Part shown: positions 26,993 through 37,063 of the stretch, in pieces
Numbering within the stretch: position 1 is the stretch's first letter
Layout of the letters: each line of letters opens with the position of its first letter
Assembly: GCF_904846315.1 (NCBI RefSeq)
Contig: NZ_CAJHAF010000001.1
Location: forward strand, 2,728,001-2,792,000
Direction: 5' to 3'
From: Psychrobacter jeotgali
GTDB taxonomy: Bacteria; Pseudomonadota; Gammaproteobacteria; Pseudomonadales; Moraxellaceae
DNA: 64,000 nucleotides
Program-made: the position numbers and the translations under genes
The notes under the pieces: model-generated
What the model was told of the DNA's origin: nothing
Databases searched by the model: none
What the model saw: only the letters and a program-made list of their open reading frames with translations

Positions 26993-29797
26993 ATGTTATC
27001 AAAGATTGTAGGCAGTGTGGTTGGCACCAAAAATGACCGTGAACTCAAACGTATGCGCAGAGTGGTCACCAAGATCAATGCCCAAGAGGCTGGTATACAA
27101 GCGCTGTCTGACGAACAATTACAACAAAAAACTCCAGAGTTTAAAGAGCGTTTCCAAAAGGGCGAGAGCTTAGATGCCTTGTTGCCCGAAGCTTTTGCGG
27201 TCTGTCGTGAGGCGTCATTACGGATTACTGGTATGCGTCATTATGACGTGCAGCTGATCGGTGGTATCACCTTGCACGAAGGCAAAATCGCCGAGATGAA
27301 AACCGGTGAGGGTAAAACCTTGATGGCGACTTTGGCGATTTACCTTAACGCCATTAGCGCCAAGGGTGTGCACGTCGTTACCGTCAACGACTATCTAGCT
27401 GCCCGTGATGCCGATTTAAACCGTCCGCTGTTTAACTTCTTGGGCTTGACGGTTGGGGTGATCTACTCACAGCAGCCGCCGCAAGAAAAGGTCGATGCTT
27501 ATCAAGCGGACATCACTTACGGTACCAACAACGAATACGGCTTTGATTATCTACGCGATAATATGGTGTTTAGCCTGAGCGAAAAAAAGCAGCGTCCGCT
27601 GAACTTTTGTATTATTGATGAGATTGACTCTATTCTTATCGATGAGGCGCGGACACCGCTTATTATCTCAGGTCAAGCTGAAGACTCGTCGCGGATGTAT
27701 GCGCTGATTAATACTATTATTCCGCTGCTCAAACGCTCAAAAGACGAAGAAGCCAATAAAGAAAACGAAGATGAAGACTTTTGGATCGATGAGAAGAACC
27801 GTCAAATTGAGATTAGCGAAAAGGGCTATGAGAAGATTGAACGCTTCTTAATTAAAGTCGGTGAATTGGGTGAAAACGAGAGTTTATATAGTCCTACCCG
27901 CCTGCCACTATTAGCCCACGTCCAAGCGGCTATTCGAGCGCATCATATTTTTGTCAAAAACGTCCACTATATCGTCGATGACGGTGAAGTGGTTATCGTT
28001 GATGAAAACACCGGCCGTACCATGCCGGGTCGTCGTTGGTCTGAAGGTCTACATCAGGCAGTAGAGGCCAAAGAGGGTGTTGAGATTCAAGCAGAGAACC
28101 AGACGCTAGCGACTACCACTTTCCAGAACTTTTTCCGCCTTTATGACAAGCTTTCAGGTATGACTGGTACTGCCGATACCGAAGCGGCAGAATTTAAGTC
28201 AACCTATGATTTGGACGTGATTGTCATTCCTACTCATATGCCGATTGCTCGGGTTGACTTGGATGATCAGATTTTCTTAACTAAACTGGGCAAATACAAA
28301 GGTATTATCCGCGAGATTAAAGAGATTCAGGCCAAAGGAGCGCCGGTACTGGTAGGTACAGCGACGATTGAAGCCAGTGAAGAGTTGTCGTATTTGCTTG
28401 ATCAAGAAGGCATTAAGCACAATGTGTTAAACGCCAAACAGCATGAGCGTGAAGCGGAGATTATCGCTCAAGCGGGTAGTCCAAAAGCGGTTACCATCGC
28501 TACCAACATGGCGGGCCGTGGTACCGATATTATCTTGGGCGGTAACTGGCAGTCGTTTATCGAGGACATCGACAATGTCAGCCCTGAGGAGATGCAGCGC
28601 TTAAAAGCTGAATGGCAAATTAAGCATGATCAAGTGGTTGATGCTGGTGGCCTGCATATTATTGGTTCTGAGCGCCATGAATCACGCCGTATCGATAATC
28701 AGCTGCGCGGCCGTGCCGGTCGTCAAGGTGACCCCGGAATGTCACGCTTCTTTTTATCTCTCGAAGATGATTTGATGCGTATCTTCGCCGGCGACCGTGT
28801 GGTCAATATGATGCGCGCTATGGGTCTCAAAGAAGATGAAGCTATTGAGCATAAAATGGTCTCAAAATCGATTGAAAACGCTCAAGGTAAAGTTGAGAGC
28901 CGCGATTTTGATGCTCGTAAGAATCTATTGAAATATGATGACGTGGCGAACGAGCAGCGTAAAGTTATCTATAGCCAACGTGATGATTTGCTTGCCGAGA
29001 CCGATCTGCTAGAGGCGATCGAGGTTATGCATGGTGAGGTCTATAACGCCATGATCGATCAGTTCATTCCACCAGGCTCTATCGATGACCAATGGAATAT
29101 CGATGGACTAGAGGATGAGCTTGAGGAAGAGTTTAAGCTTTATATGCCGATTAATGATTGGCTTGATGAAGACCGTCGTCTCGACGAAGAAGGTTTGCGT
29201 GCAAAAATTATTGATACGGCTTTAGCTCGTTATCATGAACGCCGTGAACAAATGGGCGAGCAAGATGGAGCTCAGCTTGAGCGTCACTTTATGCTGCAAA
29301 GTTTGGATAAGCACTGGAAAGAGCATTTAACCCAGATGGATCAGCTGCGTAAAGGTATTCATCTACGTGGTTACGCCCAAAAGAACCCTGAGCAAGAGTA
29401 TAAACGTGAATCGTTTGAGCTGTTTCAGATGATGCTGGGCGCCATTAAGTCAGAAACCGTGCAGGATCTATCACGTGTGCATATTCCAACCAAAGAAGAG
29501 CTGGAAGCCTTAGAGGCGCAGCAGCGGGCAGATCGTGAGCGCATGCAAATGCAGTTTGAGCACAATGAAGTGGCTAATTTGGCTGGCGAGACCCAGCCAA
29601 CACCGCGCAATCAAAACCCGGGCACACGTACCAATGGGCAGATGCAAGTCAATCTCGCCGGCGGAGTAGCAGCAGCGGGAGCGGGCGGTGCTCAAGAAGG
29701 CGAGCCTGATCCTTATGCGGGCATGAATATTAGCCGTAATGCTCCTTGTCCCTGTGGCTCAGGCCTTAAATATAAACAGTGCCACGGTAAAATATAG
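26993..29797 (+). CDS. secA: Preprotein translocase ATPase SecA
   Basis: A 934-residue SecA. Nucleotide-binding domain 1 has [14 protein letters not shown] (~101-114) and the DEAD-like [17 protein letters not shown]. The preprotein cross-linking region follows, then NBD2 with [16 protein letters not shown] and [13 protein letters not shown]. The helical scaffold and wing end in a linker and the zinc/SecB-binding tail [13 protein letters not shown]. It drives proteins through SecYEG. The linker before the tail is Gly/Ala-rich ([11 protein letters not shown]). It is a single-gene unit divergent from mutS across 230 bases, and a 15-bp hairpin follows the stop. Confidence 0.97.
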   Translation: MLSKIVGSVVGTKNDRELKRMRRVVTKINAQEAGIQALSDEQLQQKTPEFKERFQKGESLDALLPEAFAVCREASLRITGMRHYDVQLIGGITLHEGKIAEMKTGEGKTLMATLAIYLNAISAKGVHVVTVNDYLAARDADLNRPLFNFLGLTVGVIYSQQPPQEKVDAYQADITYGTNNEYGFDYLRDNMVFSLSEKKQRPLNFCIIDEIDSILIDEARTPLIISGQAEDSSRMYALINTIIPLLKRSKDEEANKENEDEDFWIDEKNRQIEISEKGYEKIERFLIKVGELGENESLYSPTRLPLLAHVQAAIRAHHIFVKNVHYIVDDGEVVIVDENTGRTMPGRRWSEGLHQAVEAKEGVEIQAENQTLATTTFQNFFRLYDKLSGMTGTADTEAAEFKSTYDLDVIVIPTHMPIARVDLDDQIFLTKLGKYKGIIREIKEIQAKGAPVLVGTATIEASEELSYLLDQEGIKHNVLNAKQHEREAEIIAQAGSPKAVTIATNMAGRGTDIILGGNWQSFIEDIDNVSPEEMQRLKAEWQIKHDQVVDAGGLHIIGSERHESRRIDNQLRGRAGRQGDPGMSRFFLSLEDDLMRIFAGDRVVNMMRAMGLKEDEAIEHKMVSKSIENAQGKVESRDFDARKNLLKYDDVANEQRKVIYSQRDDLLAETDLLEAIEVMHGEVYNAMIDQFIPPGSIDDQWNIDGLEDELEEEFKLYMPINDWLDEDRRLDEEGLRAKIIDTALARYHERREQMGEQDGAQLERHFMLQSLDKHWKEHLTQMDQLRKGIHLRGYAQKNPEQEYKRESFELFQMMLGAIKSETVQDLSRVHIPTKEELEALEAQQRADRERMQMQFEHNEVANLAGETQPTPRNQNPGTRTNGQMQVNLAGGVAAAGAGGAQEGEPDPYAGMNISRNAPCPCGSGLKYKQCHGKI

Positions 29798-29820
29798 CTA
29801 TAAGGTATCAATTACTAATA

Positions 29821-29858
29821 CATAATGCCTATAATTGCTTGCAGTTATGGGCATTATG
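29821..29858 (+). terminator. Hairpin downstream of secA
   Basis: CATAATGCCTATAAT (29821-29835) pairs with GTTATGGGCATTATG (29844-29858) over 15 positions with two G-U pairs and an 8-base loop. The following bases (GTGTTTAG) are a weak U tract, so termination may be partial. Confidence 0.5.
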
Positions 29859-29984
29859 GTGTTTAGTATATGAGTTAGCGGTTATTATCATTATTTACAA
29901 ATTCAGCATAGGCGTAAATAAATGCACCAGCTATAGTATTTTATTCTGAATAAAGCAGTTAATATTTGAATTTAGGAGAGTAGC

Positions 29985-30515
29985 ATGAGCTTAGGGTCAC
30001 TAAAAAAATTACAAAAATCGATGGTTATTACTAGCCTATTAGCGGGTGCTATGACAATCAGCGCCTGTCAGCAACAAGAGCCAGAGGCTAGCGTAGACGA
30101 TAGTATCAATAGCGAGGAATCAGTACCGATGTCAGCAGAGCCGGCAGAGCCTACTGATACAGCTATAGCGGTTGATGATACAACATTCAATGAAGTAGGA
30201 GAGGATACCGTAGCTTCGGTGAATACAAGCATCAATCAAGTAACTTATCTATGTTCACCTGAATTTAAAGTTGAAGCGACCTATAACGACGATAGTAATG
30301 AAGTTATTTTGGGCACCACAGATGGTACAGTTACCTTGGTCCAGACCAACGACGGTACTAACCCTGAAGTGTTTGAGGTTCAAACCGCTCTTGATGGCGG
30401 CGAGGGCTTTACCCAGTGGCGAGTTGCCCATGAACGGCGTGAAACTGGAGTAATGCGTACGGCCGGCGCAGGTGCTGCTGATCCCGATGTCTATGAGTGT
30501 AAGAAGACTCAATAG
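29985..30515 (+). CDS. Small secreted lipoprotein, function unknown
   Basis: A 176-residue lipoprotein. A signal peptide ends in the lipobox TISAC (Cys near residue 28), followed by a Glu/Asp/Ser-rich spacer (~29-85). A compact domain from ~88 begins YLCSPEFKVEATY and ends VYECKK, so a disulfide between the two Cys is likely. The strand pattern and Cys spacing faintly recall MliC-type lysozyme inhibitors, but key MliC residues are not clearly present, so I do not assign it. A good ribosome binding site (AGGAGAG) precedes the ATG. It lies between two hairpins and is probably transcribed alone. Confidence 0.8.
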   Translation: MSLGSLKKLQKSMVITSLLAGAMTISACQQQEPEASVDDSINSEESVPMSAEPAEPTDTAIAVDDTTFNEVGEDTVASVNTSINQVTYLCSPEFKVEATYNDDSNEVILGTTDGTVTLVQTNDGTNPEVFEVQTALDGGEGFTQWRVAHERRETGVMRTAGAGAADPDVYECKKTQ

Positions 30516-30529
30516 ATTTTATGAAAAAT

Positions 30530-30558
30530 AAAAAAGCAACGTAATGTTGCTTTTTTTA
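30530..30558. terminator. Bidirectional terminator between the lipoprotein and the DUF2382 gene
   Basis: AAAAAGCAAC (30531-30540), GTAAT, GTTGCTTTTT (30546-30555) has A and T runs on both sides, so it serves the plus-strand lipoprotein gene and the minus-strand gene ending at 30596. Confidence 0.85.
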
Positions 30559-30595
30559 TGGCTAATTTTTATGATTTAAGCATTATAAAAAATTC

Positions 30596-31279
30596 TTATT
30601 TCTGTTGAACGCGCGTTGCTTCATGCTCCAAAAAGCCTTCTTCTTTTACATCTAACTCTTCGTGCTTGAGCTCAACCTGAATGGTATCCGTGTGAGTATG
30701 GGTGGTTTTATTGATCTCGACTTCTTGAATAGCATAAGTATCTTTAGTGACGGTTGCTACTTGTCTTGAAATGACGATTTCAACCGGCTCATCACTAATC
30801 TCTACTTGCTGACCGTTGATGGTTACTACTGCTTTGCTATCTAATGAGGGTTCAACGTGACGTAATATATCTTTATCATCATAGTTACCTGACAGCAAAT
30901 CTTGACTTTCAGCATCATTATAAGCGGTAGCTATTGTGACATATTCTTCAACCAGCTCAATGGGAACATCAATGGTTTTGGTACGTGTATGCTTAGTAAC
31001 AGTCACTTTTCCTATATCTAAGCGCTCTTTATTGATTACTGGGCGCTCTTCTAATAGCTCTAAATAGCCGCCGTCTTTACGTTTAGAGGCTGTTTGATTT
31101 CCAGTTTTATTTTGCTCAGTTCGGAGGGTGTCTTTTTGATCATGAGTGTTACCGGTGGTCAAGCTATCAGGCGCTGGCAATTTGTTATCAGCAGTGTGGT
31201 CAGCGATTTTTTTAGCACTATCACCATTATTATTTAGAGGATTATTATTCATTGGATTTTTGGAGTTATCGATACTCAT
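30596..31279 (-). CDS. DUF2382 (YsnF/AvaK-type) domain protein
   Basis: A 227-residue hydrophilic, acidic protein. Residues 1-75 are Asn/Asp-rich and disordered. From ~85 it has the DUF2382 pattern, LELLEERPVINKERLDIGKV, repeated as paired beta-type units (EVEINKTTHTHTDTIQVEL ending in HEELDVKEEG). DUF2382 proteins are linked to general stress and desiccation responses; their activity is unknown. ATG 31279 has AAGGAA nine bases upstream. A longer frame reaching 31414 would run through the terminator of the upstream gene at 31366-31393, so the short start is right. It is related to its neighbour at 31496-32344 but lacks the PRC-barrel. Confidence 0.8.
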   Translation of the reverse strand: MSIDNSKNPMNNNPLNNNGDSAKKIADHTADNKLPAPDSLTTGNTHDQKDTLRTEQNKTGNQTASKRKDGGYLELLEERPVINKERLDIGKVTVTKHTRTKTIDVPIELVEEYVTIATAYNDAESQDLLSGNYDDKDILRHVEPSLDSKAVVTINGQQVEISDEPVEIVISRQVATVTKDTYAIQEVEINKTTHTHTDTIQVELKHEELDVKEEGFLEHEATRVQQK

Positions 31280-31365
31280 AATTAAATTCCTTATTATATG
31301 CATGGGTATAAGACAGGTAAAAGAAGTTACACCTATCAAAATCAATAGGTTATATTCTTCTGACA

Positions 31366-31393
31366 AAAAAAGACCAGAGACGAGCTCTGGCCT
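31366..31393 (-). terminator. Minus-strand terminator between the two DUF2382 genes
   Basis: On the minus strand GGCCAGAG (31393-31386), a 5-base loop and CTCTGGTC (31380-31373) are followed by seven T. It ends transcription of the PRC-barrel/DUF2382 gene. Confidence 0.75.
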
Positions 31394-31495
31394 TAATTTG
31401 CTGAGTAATATCACTCAACTGCTTATTACTATTATCTTAATATCTATTAACTATAGCTAGTTATAAAAGATATTAGTCAATAATAAACGGGCTTC

Positions 31496-32344
31496 TTACA
31501 TACCACGAGCGCGGCGTACATCTTCTGCAGTGATACCATCACGGTCAACAATATTACCTTCACGGTCAACTACATTACCGTCGCGGTCCACGTCCAATTC
31601 TTCACGCTGAATAGTTTCAACAATAGTTTCAGTATGACGTTCGGTAGTTTTACCTACGTTAACTTCTTCAGTAACATAAGTTTCTTTGCCGACACGAGCG
31701 CGTTCTGCTTCAAGCTCAACTTCAACCGTTTCAGTAGCATCAACATCACCAATACGACGATCTGTCGGACGGTCTACGTTAGTACGTTCGATATGAGCAT
31801 GTTCTTCTTCAAGCTCAACATCTACGTTACGCTCTTCGGTCACCACATGCTTACCTACTTTTACTAGACCAGCTACAATGCGGTCTTTATTCACAGTTAG
31901 ACGCTCTTCTAGTAACTCAAGAGTATTTGGCGCATCATAAGCGGTGTCAGTGATTTCCATACGCTCTTCTGTAGGAACGGTATCAGCAACAAAGGCTTGG
32001 CGATCTTTTTCATACTGCTCTTTATAGCTGTACTGATAGTCGTGGTCATACTCTTCCATAGCTTCTACTTGTGACTTAGTTAAGCTATCAAAGAACACAT
32101 CATCACCAACGATACGAGCTAGACCTGCTGGAACTAGAACTTCTTTTGAGCTGAACCAACCACCTGCATCTACAATCAGATAGCGAATACGACCTGTAGT
32201 ATCTTCTACTAAAGCTCCTTCGATCTTACCGATTTTTTCTTCATTAACACCGTAAGCAACCTTGTCTGTTGGATCATAGTAATCATCACCAATTAGGTCA
32301 CGGTGGGTAGCTTGAATATCTCTTAAACGGATTAGTTGGCTCAT
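31496..32344 (-). CDS. PRC-barrel and DUF2382 domain stress-type protein
   Basis: A 282-residue acidic protein. Residues ~15-95 form a PRC-barrel-like domain (EEKIGKIEGALVEDTTGRIRYLIVDAGGWF). Residues ~140-255 form DUF2382 (LELLEERLTVNKDRIVAGLV, and NVGKTTERHTETIVETIQREELDV in parts). The tail repeats a six-residue unit three times: DRDGNV, DREGNI, DRDGI. PRC/DUF2382 proteins occur in stress regulons of many bacteria, including Deinococcus and Acinetobacter. AAGGAAG precedes ATG 32344. The second, shorter DUF2382 gene follows behind a terminator. Confidence 0.85.
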   Translation of the reverse strand: MSQLIRLRDIQATHRDLIGDDYYDPTDKVAYGVNEEKIGKIEGALVEDTTGRIRYLIVDAGGWFSSKEVLVPAGLARIVGDDVFFDSLTKSQVEAMEEYDHDYQYSYKEQYEKDRQAFVADTVPTEERMEITDTAYDAPNTLELLEERLTVNKDRIVAGLVKVGKHVVTEERNVDVELEEEHAHIERTNVDRPTDRRIGDVDATETVEVELEAERARVGKETYVTEEVNVGKTTERHTETIVETIQREELDVDRDGNVVDREGNIVDRDGITAEDVRRARGM

Positions 32345-32766
32345 TATTGTCTTCCTTTTATATGAGTAAGTGAATGTTATTAATTAGAATTTAAACTCAA
32401 AACAATAGCATCAAATAAGAATGCTAATTATAAATATGTCGTCAAATGTAACTCGATGCCAATATTAACTAATATGAAATAGTATATTAATATTGGTTGT
32501 CCTTTAGTTAGTCTAACTAGCCAAAGGTTCAAATGATTTAGCAAAATATTATTCGTTGGACTGCATTTGATTCATCTGCTATTACATTAACTTGTATTTA
32601 TAGTAGCATCCGTTTTTTGACTAGGATATATAAACGAGGTAGCAAAGTGTTCGGCTGAGGTAAATCCGTGTAATGGGCTGTAAGTGCTATAACATCGCAT
32701 GCGCATAAGTTAACGCTTTTTTACACAGGTAAAGGTATTGTTAGTTTTCCTAGAGCACAAAATGAA
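32345..32766. other. Intergenic region upstream of the PRC/DUF2382 gene
   Basis: About 420 bases with no convincing coding frame. It must hold the minus-strand promoter of the gene starting at 32344. I see no element close enough to consensus to name. Confidence 0.4.
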
Positions 32767-32796
32767 AAACCGCATTATCCAAAGATAATGCGGTTT
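32767..32796 (-). terminator. Terminator after the thiolase gene (minus strand)
   Basis: A perfect 13-bp stem, AAACCGCATTATC (32767-32779) with GATAATGCGGTTT (32784-32796), has a 4-base loop. On the minus strand it runs into TTCATTTT. Confidence 0.85.
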
Positions 32797-32833
32797 ATTG
32801 GTTTATTAACAATCTACAGTATTAAAGGTTTAG

Positions 32834-34015
32834 CTAAGCAAGTTCAATAGCTACTGCCACTGCTTCGCCGCCGCCAATACATAAGGTAGCGATACCTTTT
32901 TTGCCGCCAGTACGTTTTAGCGAATTAATCAAAGTCACCAAGATACGGGCGCCAGAGCAACCAACGGGATGACCAAGCGCACAAGCGCCGCCTTCGATGT
33001 TGACCTTAGCATGATCCAACTTGAATTCATCCATTGCAGCCATGGTAACCATTGCAAAAGCTTCGTTAATCTCCCAAAGATCTACATCTTCGACTGACCA
33101 ACCGGCATTAGCCAGCACCTTTTCGATAGCACCAATAGGAGCAATAGTGAACTCACTGGGGTGACGCGAATTAGAAGCCGTTGCTACTATACGTGCTTGG
33201 TAATCAAGACCTTCAGATTTAGCTTGTGACTCTTTCATCACGACTACAGCGGCAGCGCCGTCGGAGATGGAGCTGGCATTAGCGGCAGTGATAGTACCGT
33301 CTTTTGCAAAGGCTGGACGTAAAGTAGGAATACGCTCAGCATTAGCTAGTCCTGGCTGCTCATCAGTATCAACAGTCTTCTCACCCTTACGAGTTTCAAA
33401 AGTAACCGGGGTGATCTCATCTTTAAAGTGATCGTCTTTGATAGCGGTAAGCGCACGGTTGAGGGATTCAATTGCAAATTCATCCATCTGCTCACGAGTA
33501 TAGCCTTTCTCATCGGCCATTTCTTGAGCGAACTGACCCATTAGCTTACCCGTTTCGGCATCTTCCAGACCATCTAAGAACATATGATCTTTGACTTCTT
33601 TATGGCCCATACGGTAACCACCGCGTGCACCGGGCAAGATGTAGGGGGCATTGGTCATAGATTCCATACCGCCTGCTACGGCAACATCAAAGCTACCTGC
33701 TTTGATACCGTCGTGGGCTTGCATGACCGCTTTTAGACCAGAGCCGCATAGCTTATTAATAGTGACAGCACCGGTTGCATCAGGCAAACCTGCTTTACGC
33801 ATAGCTTGACGAGCAGGGCCTTGACCTAAGCCTGCAGATAAAATACAGCCCATGATGACTTCGTCGACTTTCTCAGCATTAATACCTGAGCGCTCAACAG
33901 CCGCTTTGATAGCTGCTGCGCCTAAATCAGCGGCATTAACGTCTTTTAAAACACCTTGGAAGCCGCCCATCGGAGTACGAGCACCATTAAGTATTACAAT
34001 TGCATCTTTTGACAT
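32834..34015 (-). CDS. Acetyl-CoA C-acetyltransferase (thiolase)
   Basis: A 393-residue biosynthetic/degradative thiolase, the standard length. The acyl-accepting Cys is in NKLCGSGLKAV (~C90). The His motif GGACALGHPVGCSGAR (~350) and the second catalytic Cys in CIGGGEAVAV complete the active site. It condenses two acetyl-CoA to acetoacetyl-CoA, or the reverse, feeding ketone, PHB or branched catabolic routes. Sequence alone does not fix the direction or the acyl length preference. It is a single-gene unit with its own terminator; hom lies upstream on the same strand with a 192-base gap. Confidence 0.92.
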   Translation of the reverse strand: MSKDAIVILNGARTPMGGFQGVLKDVNAADLGAAAIKAAVERSGINAEKVDEVIMGCILSAGLGQGPARQAMRKAGLPDATGAVTINKLCGSGLKAVMQAHDGIKAGSFDVAVAGGMESMTNAPYILPGARGGYRMGHKEVKDHMFLDGLEDAETGKLMGQFAQEMADEKGYTREQMDEFAIESLNRALTAIKDDHFKDEITPVTFETRKGEKTVDTDEQPGLANAERIPTLRPAFAKDGTITAANASSISDGAAAVVVMKESQAKSEGLDYQARIVATASNSRHPSEFTIAPIGAIEKVLANAGWSVEDVDLWEINEAFAMVTMAAMDEFKLDHAKVNIEGGACALGHPVGCSGARILVTLINSLKRTGGKKGIATLCIGGGEAVAVAIELA

Positions 34016-34207
34016 CGTTATTTTTCCTTATTCATCTGTTTTGATTAAAAGCTTAGCACTTAATAAATTGAATCTTGAACACATAAGGAACTAAGTTAAG
34101 TATAGGTACGAGTATATGATTAGCAAAGTATTATTATAATGCGCACCCATTAGCCAAAAATCAAGTGACTACTCGGTGGTGATGGCTGTTACAAAGCACA
34201 GGCTGAA

Positions 34208-35545
34208 CTAAGCTAGCTCATCTAAACGAATACGCACTACTTTATCGGTAATGGTTTTAAGTTGCTCAATTTTCTCAATCGCTAAATTCATCTGACTCTC
34301 CACCACTGGTAAAGTCAAGATAATCACTGGCACTTGCCCCACTTTATGGGCAGGTTTTTGCAAAATAGCATCAATATTGATACCTGCATCACTCAGAATT
34401 CGAGTGATATCCGCTAATACGCCAGGATTGTCATAAGCATGAACGCGCAGATAGTAACCAGTAATCATTTGTTCGGCACGTAATATTGGAGTATTGGAGA
34501 GCTGCTCAGGAACGAAAGCTAAATGTGGCACATGATGACCATGATAATCATGATCGTTACTACCCAAAACGCGAACTAGGTCCATTACATCAGCCATTAC
34601 CGCAGAGGCAGTAGCACCAGCGCCGGCACCATCACCATAATATAGGGTTTGTCCCAGCGGATGAGAGTTGACCAATACAGCGTTTTTGACGCCATTAACA
34701 TTAGCCAATAGCGTATCTTGTGGAATCAAGGTGGGATGGACACGTAGCTCGATACCAGTGCTAGCGTCTTGCTCATTACTACCTTCACGGCGGACAGCAA
34801 AGCCTACGTGTTTGATGCGATAGCCAAGCTCTTCGGCATAATTGACATCTTGCAAAGTAATACCCGTAATGCCTTCGCAGTAGACCTTGTCAAACTGTAA
34901 CGGAATACCAAAGGCGATAGAGGCGAGCAGCGCTAATTTATGAGCCGCATCAATACCTTCGACATCAAAGGTGGGATCAGCTTCTGCATAACCCAGCTCT
35001 TGCGCCTCGCTTAGTACATCCGCAAAAGGACGACCTTTGTCACGCATCTCAGTCATGATGAAGTTGCCCGTACCGTTGATGATACCCGCCAACCAATCGA
35101 TCTTATTAGCCGCCAAGGCTTCACGCATAACTTTGATAATAGGAATACCGCCAGCTACTGCCGCTTCATAAGCTACGTGAACATTATTAGCTTCAGCGGC
35201 CGCAAAAATCTCATTACCATGTTCAGCTAGCAAGGCTTTGTTAGCGGTCACCACGTGTTTGCCATTTTTAATAGCGTGCATAATGACATCTTTAGCGAGG
35301 GTAGTGCCACCGATGACTTCGATGACAATATCGACATTATCGCTGGCAGCAGTGGCCATCAAGTCATGGTTTTGGATAATAGCAGGATCGATATCATCGC
35401 GCTGACGGCGGGTACCCACCTCAGTAATCACAATGTCACGTCCGCTTCGACGCTTAAGTTCATCTAGATTGTCGTTGATTAAGTTGACGACGCCAGTACC
35501 GACAGTACCTAGGCCAAGTATCGCTAGTTTGATGGTTTTACTCAC
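34208..35545 (-). CDS. hom: Homoserine dehydrogenase
   Basis: A 445-residue monofunctional homoserine dehydrogenase. The NAD(P)-binding GLGTVGTGVVNLI is at ~11-23. The catalytic domain includes GIINGTGNFIMTEM and YAEADPTFDVEGIDAAHKL, and a C-terminal ACT domain (~360-440) suggests threonine feedback. It reduces aspartate semialdehyde to homoserine for Thr and Met synthesis. The start is GTG 35545, preceded by GAGGA at good distance. The gene follows dsbC on the same strand, the order also found in Pseudomonas, where thrC comes next. Here thrC is not the next gene; a thiolase is. Confidence 0.95.
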   Translation of the reverse strand: MSKTIKLAILGLGTVGTGVVNLINDNLDELKRRSGRDIVITEVGTRRQRDDIDPAIIQNHDLMATAASDNVDIVIEVIGGTTLAKDVIMHAIKNGKHVVTANKALLAEHGNEIFAAAEANNVHVAYEAAVAGGIPIIKVMREALAANKIDWLAGIINGTGNFIMTEMRDKGRPFADVLSEAQELGYAEADPTFDVEGIDAAHKLALLASIAFGIPLQFDKVYCEGITGITLQDVNYAEELGYRIKHVGFAVRREGSNEQDASTGIELRVHPTLIPQDTLLANVNGVKNAVLVNSHPLGQTLYYGDGAGAGATASAVMADVMDLVRVLGSNDHDYHGHHVPHLAFVPEQLSNTPILRAEQMITGYYLRVHAYDNPGVLADITRILSDAGINIDAILQKPAHKVGQVPVIILTLPVVESQMNLAIEKIEQLKTITDKVVRIRLDELA

Positions 35546-35691
35546 AGTATCCTCAGGAGGTTAAATAGTTGAATAAAAGTAAACAGATATAAAAAATGGC
35601 TATGCTGCTGATCGCCTATAACGCTCTATCGTATCATACCGACAAGCGTTAGTGCCGTCTACTCAATATGGCAACGGATCAGTATTTATAG

Positions 35692-36570
35692 TTATTGAAT
35701 AATACCCACGGCTTGAGCCAATTGTTCTGCAGGAAGATAACCACCCACTTGTTGCCCTGATTCGGTAAAGATAGCTGGGGTGCCACGTACGCCTAGTCTG
35801 GCGCCCAAGGCCATTTGTTCTATAACTGGATCGTTACAGCTCGGCGCTTGAACATTAGCGCCGCCTTTGGCTTGATCCATGGCAGCGCTACGGTCTTCAC
35901 TACACCAGATCGCTTGCATTTTTGGCACACTGGCTTCGCTACGAGGCCAAGCCAAATAACGCACTTCAATGCCTAAAGCGTTGATTTCATCCATCTCTTT
36001 ATGAAGCTGGGTACAATACGGGCAATCTGCATCCGTAAAAGAATAGATGACTGATTTTGTCTCACCCTTGGCGGGGTAGATAATCATATCTTTTTTATCC
36101 ACTGCTTTTAAAGCATCTTTCGCCTTACGCGCTACCAGTTGAGCACTGATATCGACAGGTTCATCTGATCCAATAGCTACTATTTGTCCTTGAATAATGT
36201 GCTTACCAGACTTGTCCGTAAAGAACGAAGGCAGGCCTTCAGCTGTCACCCAGTAGATATCTTCCATCTCAGTAGGTACTGCAGAGACAATGTTTTCCTC
36301 AATACCAGAAGCACTTAAGTTTGCTTGCAAAGCTTGGACCACCGCTTGATCGCTGTCAGCAGTAGTGACGCTTGGTGCGCTGGCTTTCTGTGAATCACTC
36401 ACAATATCAGTACTACTATTAATAGCGTCAGCATCATTATTTGAACACCCTGCGGCTACTATAACCAACAGCGCACTCATTAGCCCTCGAGTTAGCTTTT
36501 TATGAGAAGCATTCGAGCTTATAAGTTGGGTTGCAGGAGTTTTGGGTTTAAACAAATGCGATAAGGACAT
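35692..36570 (-). CDS. dsbC: Thiol:disulfide isomerase DsbC family, probable lipoprotein
   Basis: A 292-residue DsbC-type protein. An N-terminal dimerisation domain (~90-160) precedes the thioredoxin domain with the active-site DADCPYCTQLH and the structural Cys pair in AIWCSEDR and APSCNDP. The cis-Pro loop is RGTPAIFTESG. It shuffles wrong disulfides in the periplasm and is kept reduced by DsbD, which is encoded ~28 kb away. The signal sequence ends in a lipobox-like VAAGC, implying membrane anchoring, whereas E. coli DsbC is soluble. I start at ATG 36570, with AGGAAA upstream; the 23 codons before it in frame look untranslated. Confidence 0.88.
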   Translation of the reverse strand: MSLSHLFKPKTPATQLISSNASHKKLTRGLMSALLVIVAAGCSNNDADAINSSTDIVSDSQKASAPSVTTADSDQAVVQALQANLSASGIEENIVSAVPTEMEDIYWVTAEGLPSFFTDKSGKHIIQGQIVAIGSDEPVDISAQLVARKAKDALKAVDKKDMIIYPAKGETKSVIYSFTDADCPYCTQLHKEMDEINALGIEVRYLAWPRSEASVPKMQAIWCSEDRSAAMDQAKGGANVQAPSCNDPVIEQMALGARLGVRGTPAIFTESGQQVGGYLPAEQLAQAVGIIQ

Positions 36571-37063
36571 ATGACTTTTCCTATGGGTAAGCGCGTCTAT
36601 AATAGTATATCTGCTAGATAATGCTAGAGAGTTACGCATGCGATAATATAACTATTATTGCAATAAAGGTTTGGATAATGAGGGTAATAAATCACTATCT
36701 TATGAGTAACTGTTTGATAAGTAATTATTTGATGAATAACTATCTATTAACTTACTATCTATAATGAGAGCGCTATAAAAAGAGCTAATGAATAAAAATA
36801 AATCCTCCTATATTAGCATGTTTTATAAATCACGGGTAAAACCTAGATTATAATAAACCACCCTAAGCTGCACATTAAGATGATGATTGAGCAATACTTA
36901 GTGTTCAAAGTTTATAGTAAAGGCCTATAGTAAATCAGATACATTTATACTATGTCATATCATCATTTGTCTAGGTACGCTAAGGCTAATAAGCGAATAA
37001 AACACATAGTAATATAGCCGTTATAATAAGGTTATCTACCTAAATCCATGCTAAGGAGCGAAA
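36571..37063. other. AT-rich divergent intergenic region with degenerate 15-bp tandem repeats
   Basis: A 493-base gap between dsbC (minus) and the DUF808 gene (plus). At 36702-36761 four imperfect copies of a 15-base unit follow one another (ATGAGTAACTGTTTG, ATAAGTAATTATTTG, ATGAATAACTATCTA, TTAACTTACTATCTA). Promoters for both genes must lie here; a TATAAT hexamer at 37022-37027 lacks a convincing -35. Confidence 0.5.

Noticed and set aside
31280..31414. Longer N-terminus for the DUF2382 gene
   Set aside because: The extra codons read through the upstream gene's terminator, and ATG 31279 has a good ribosome binding site.
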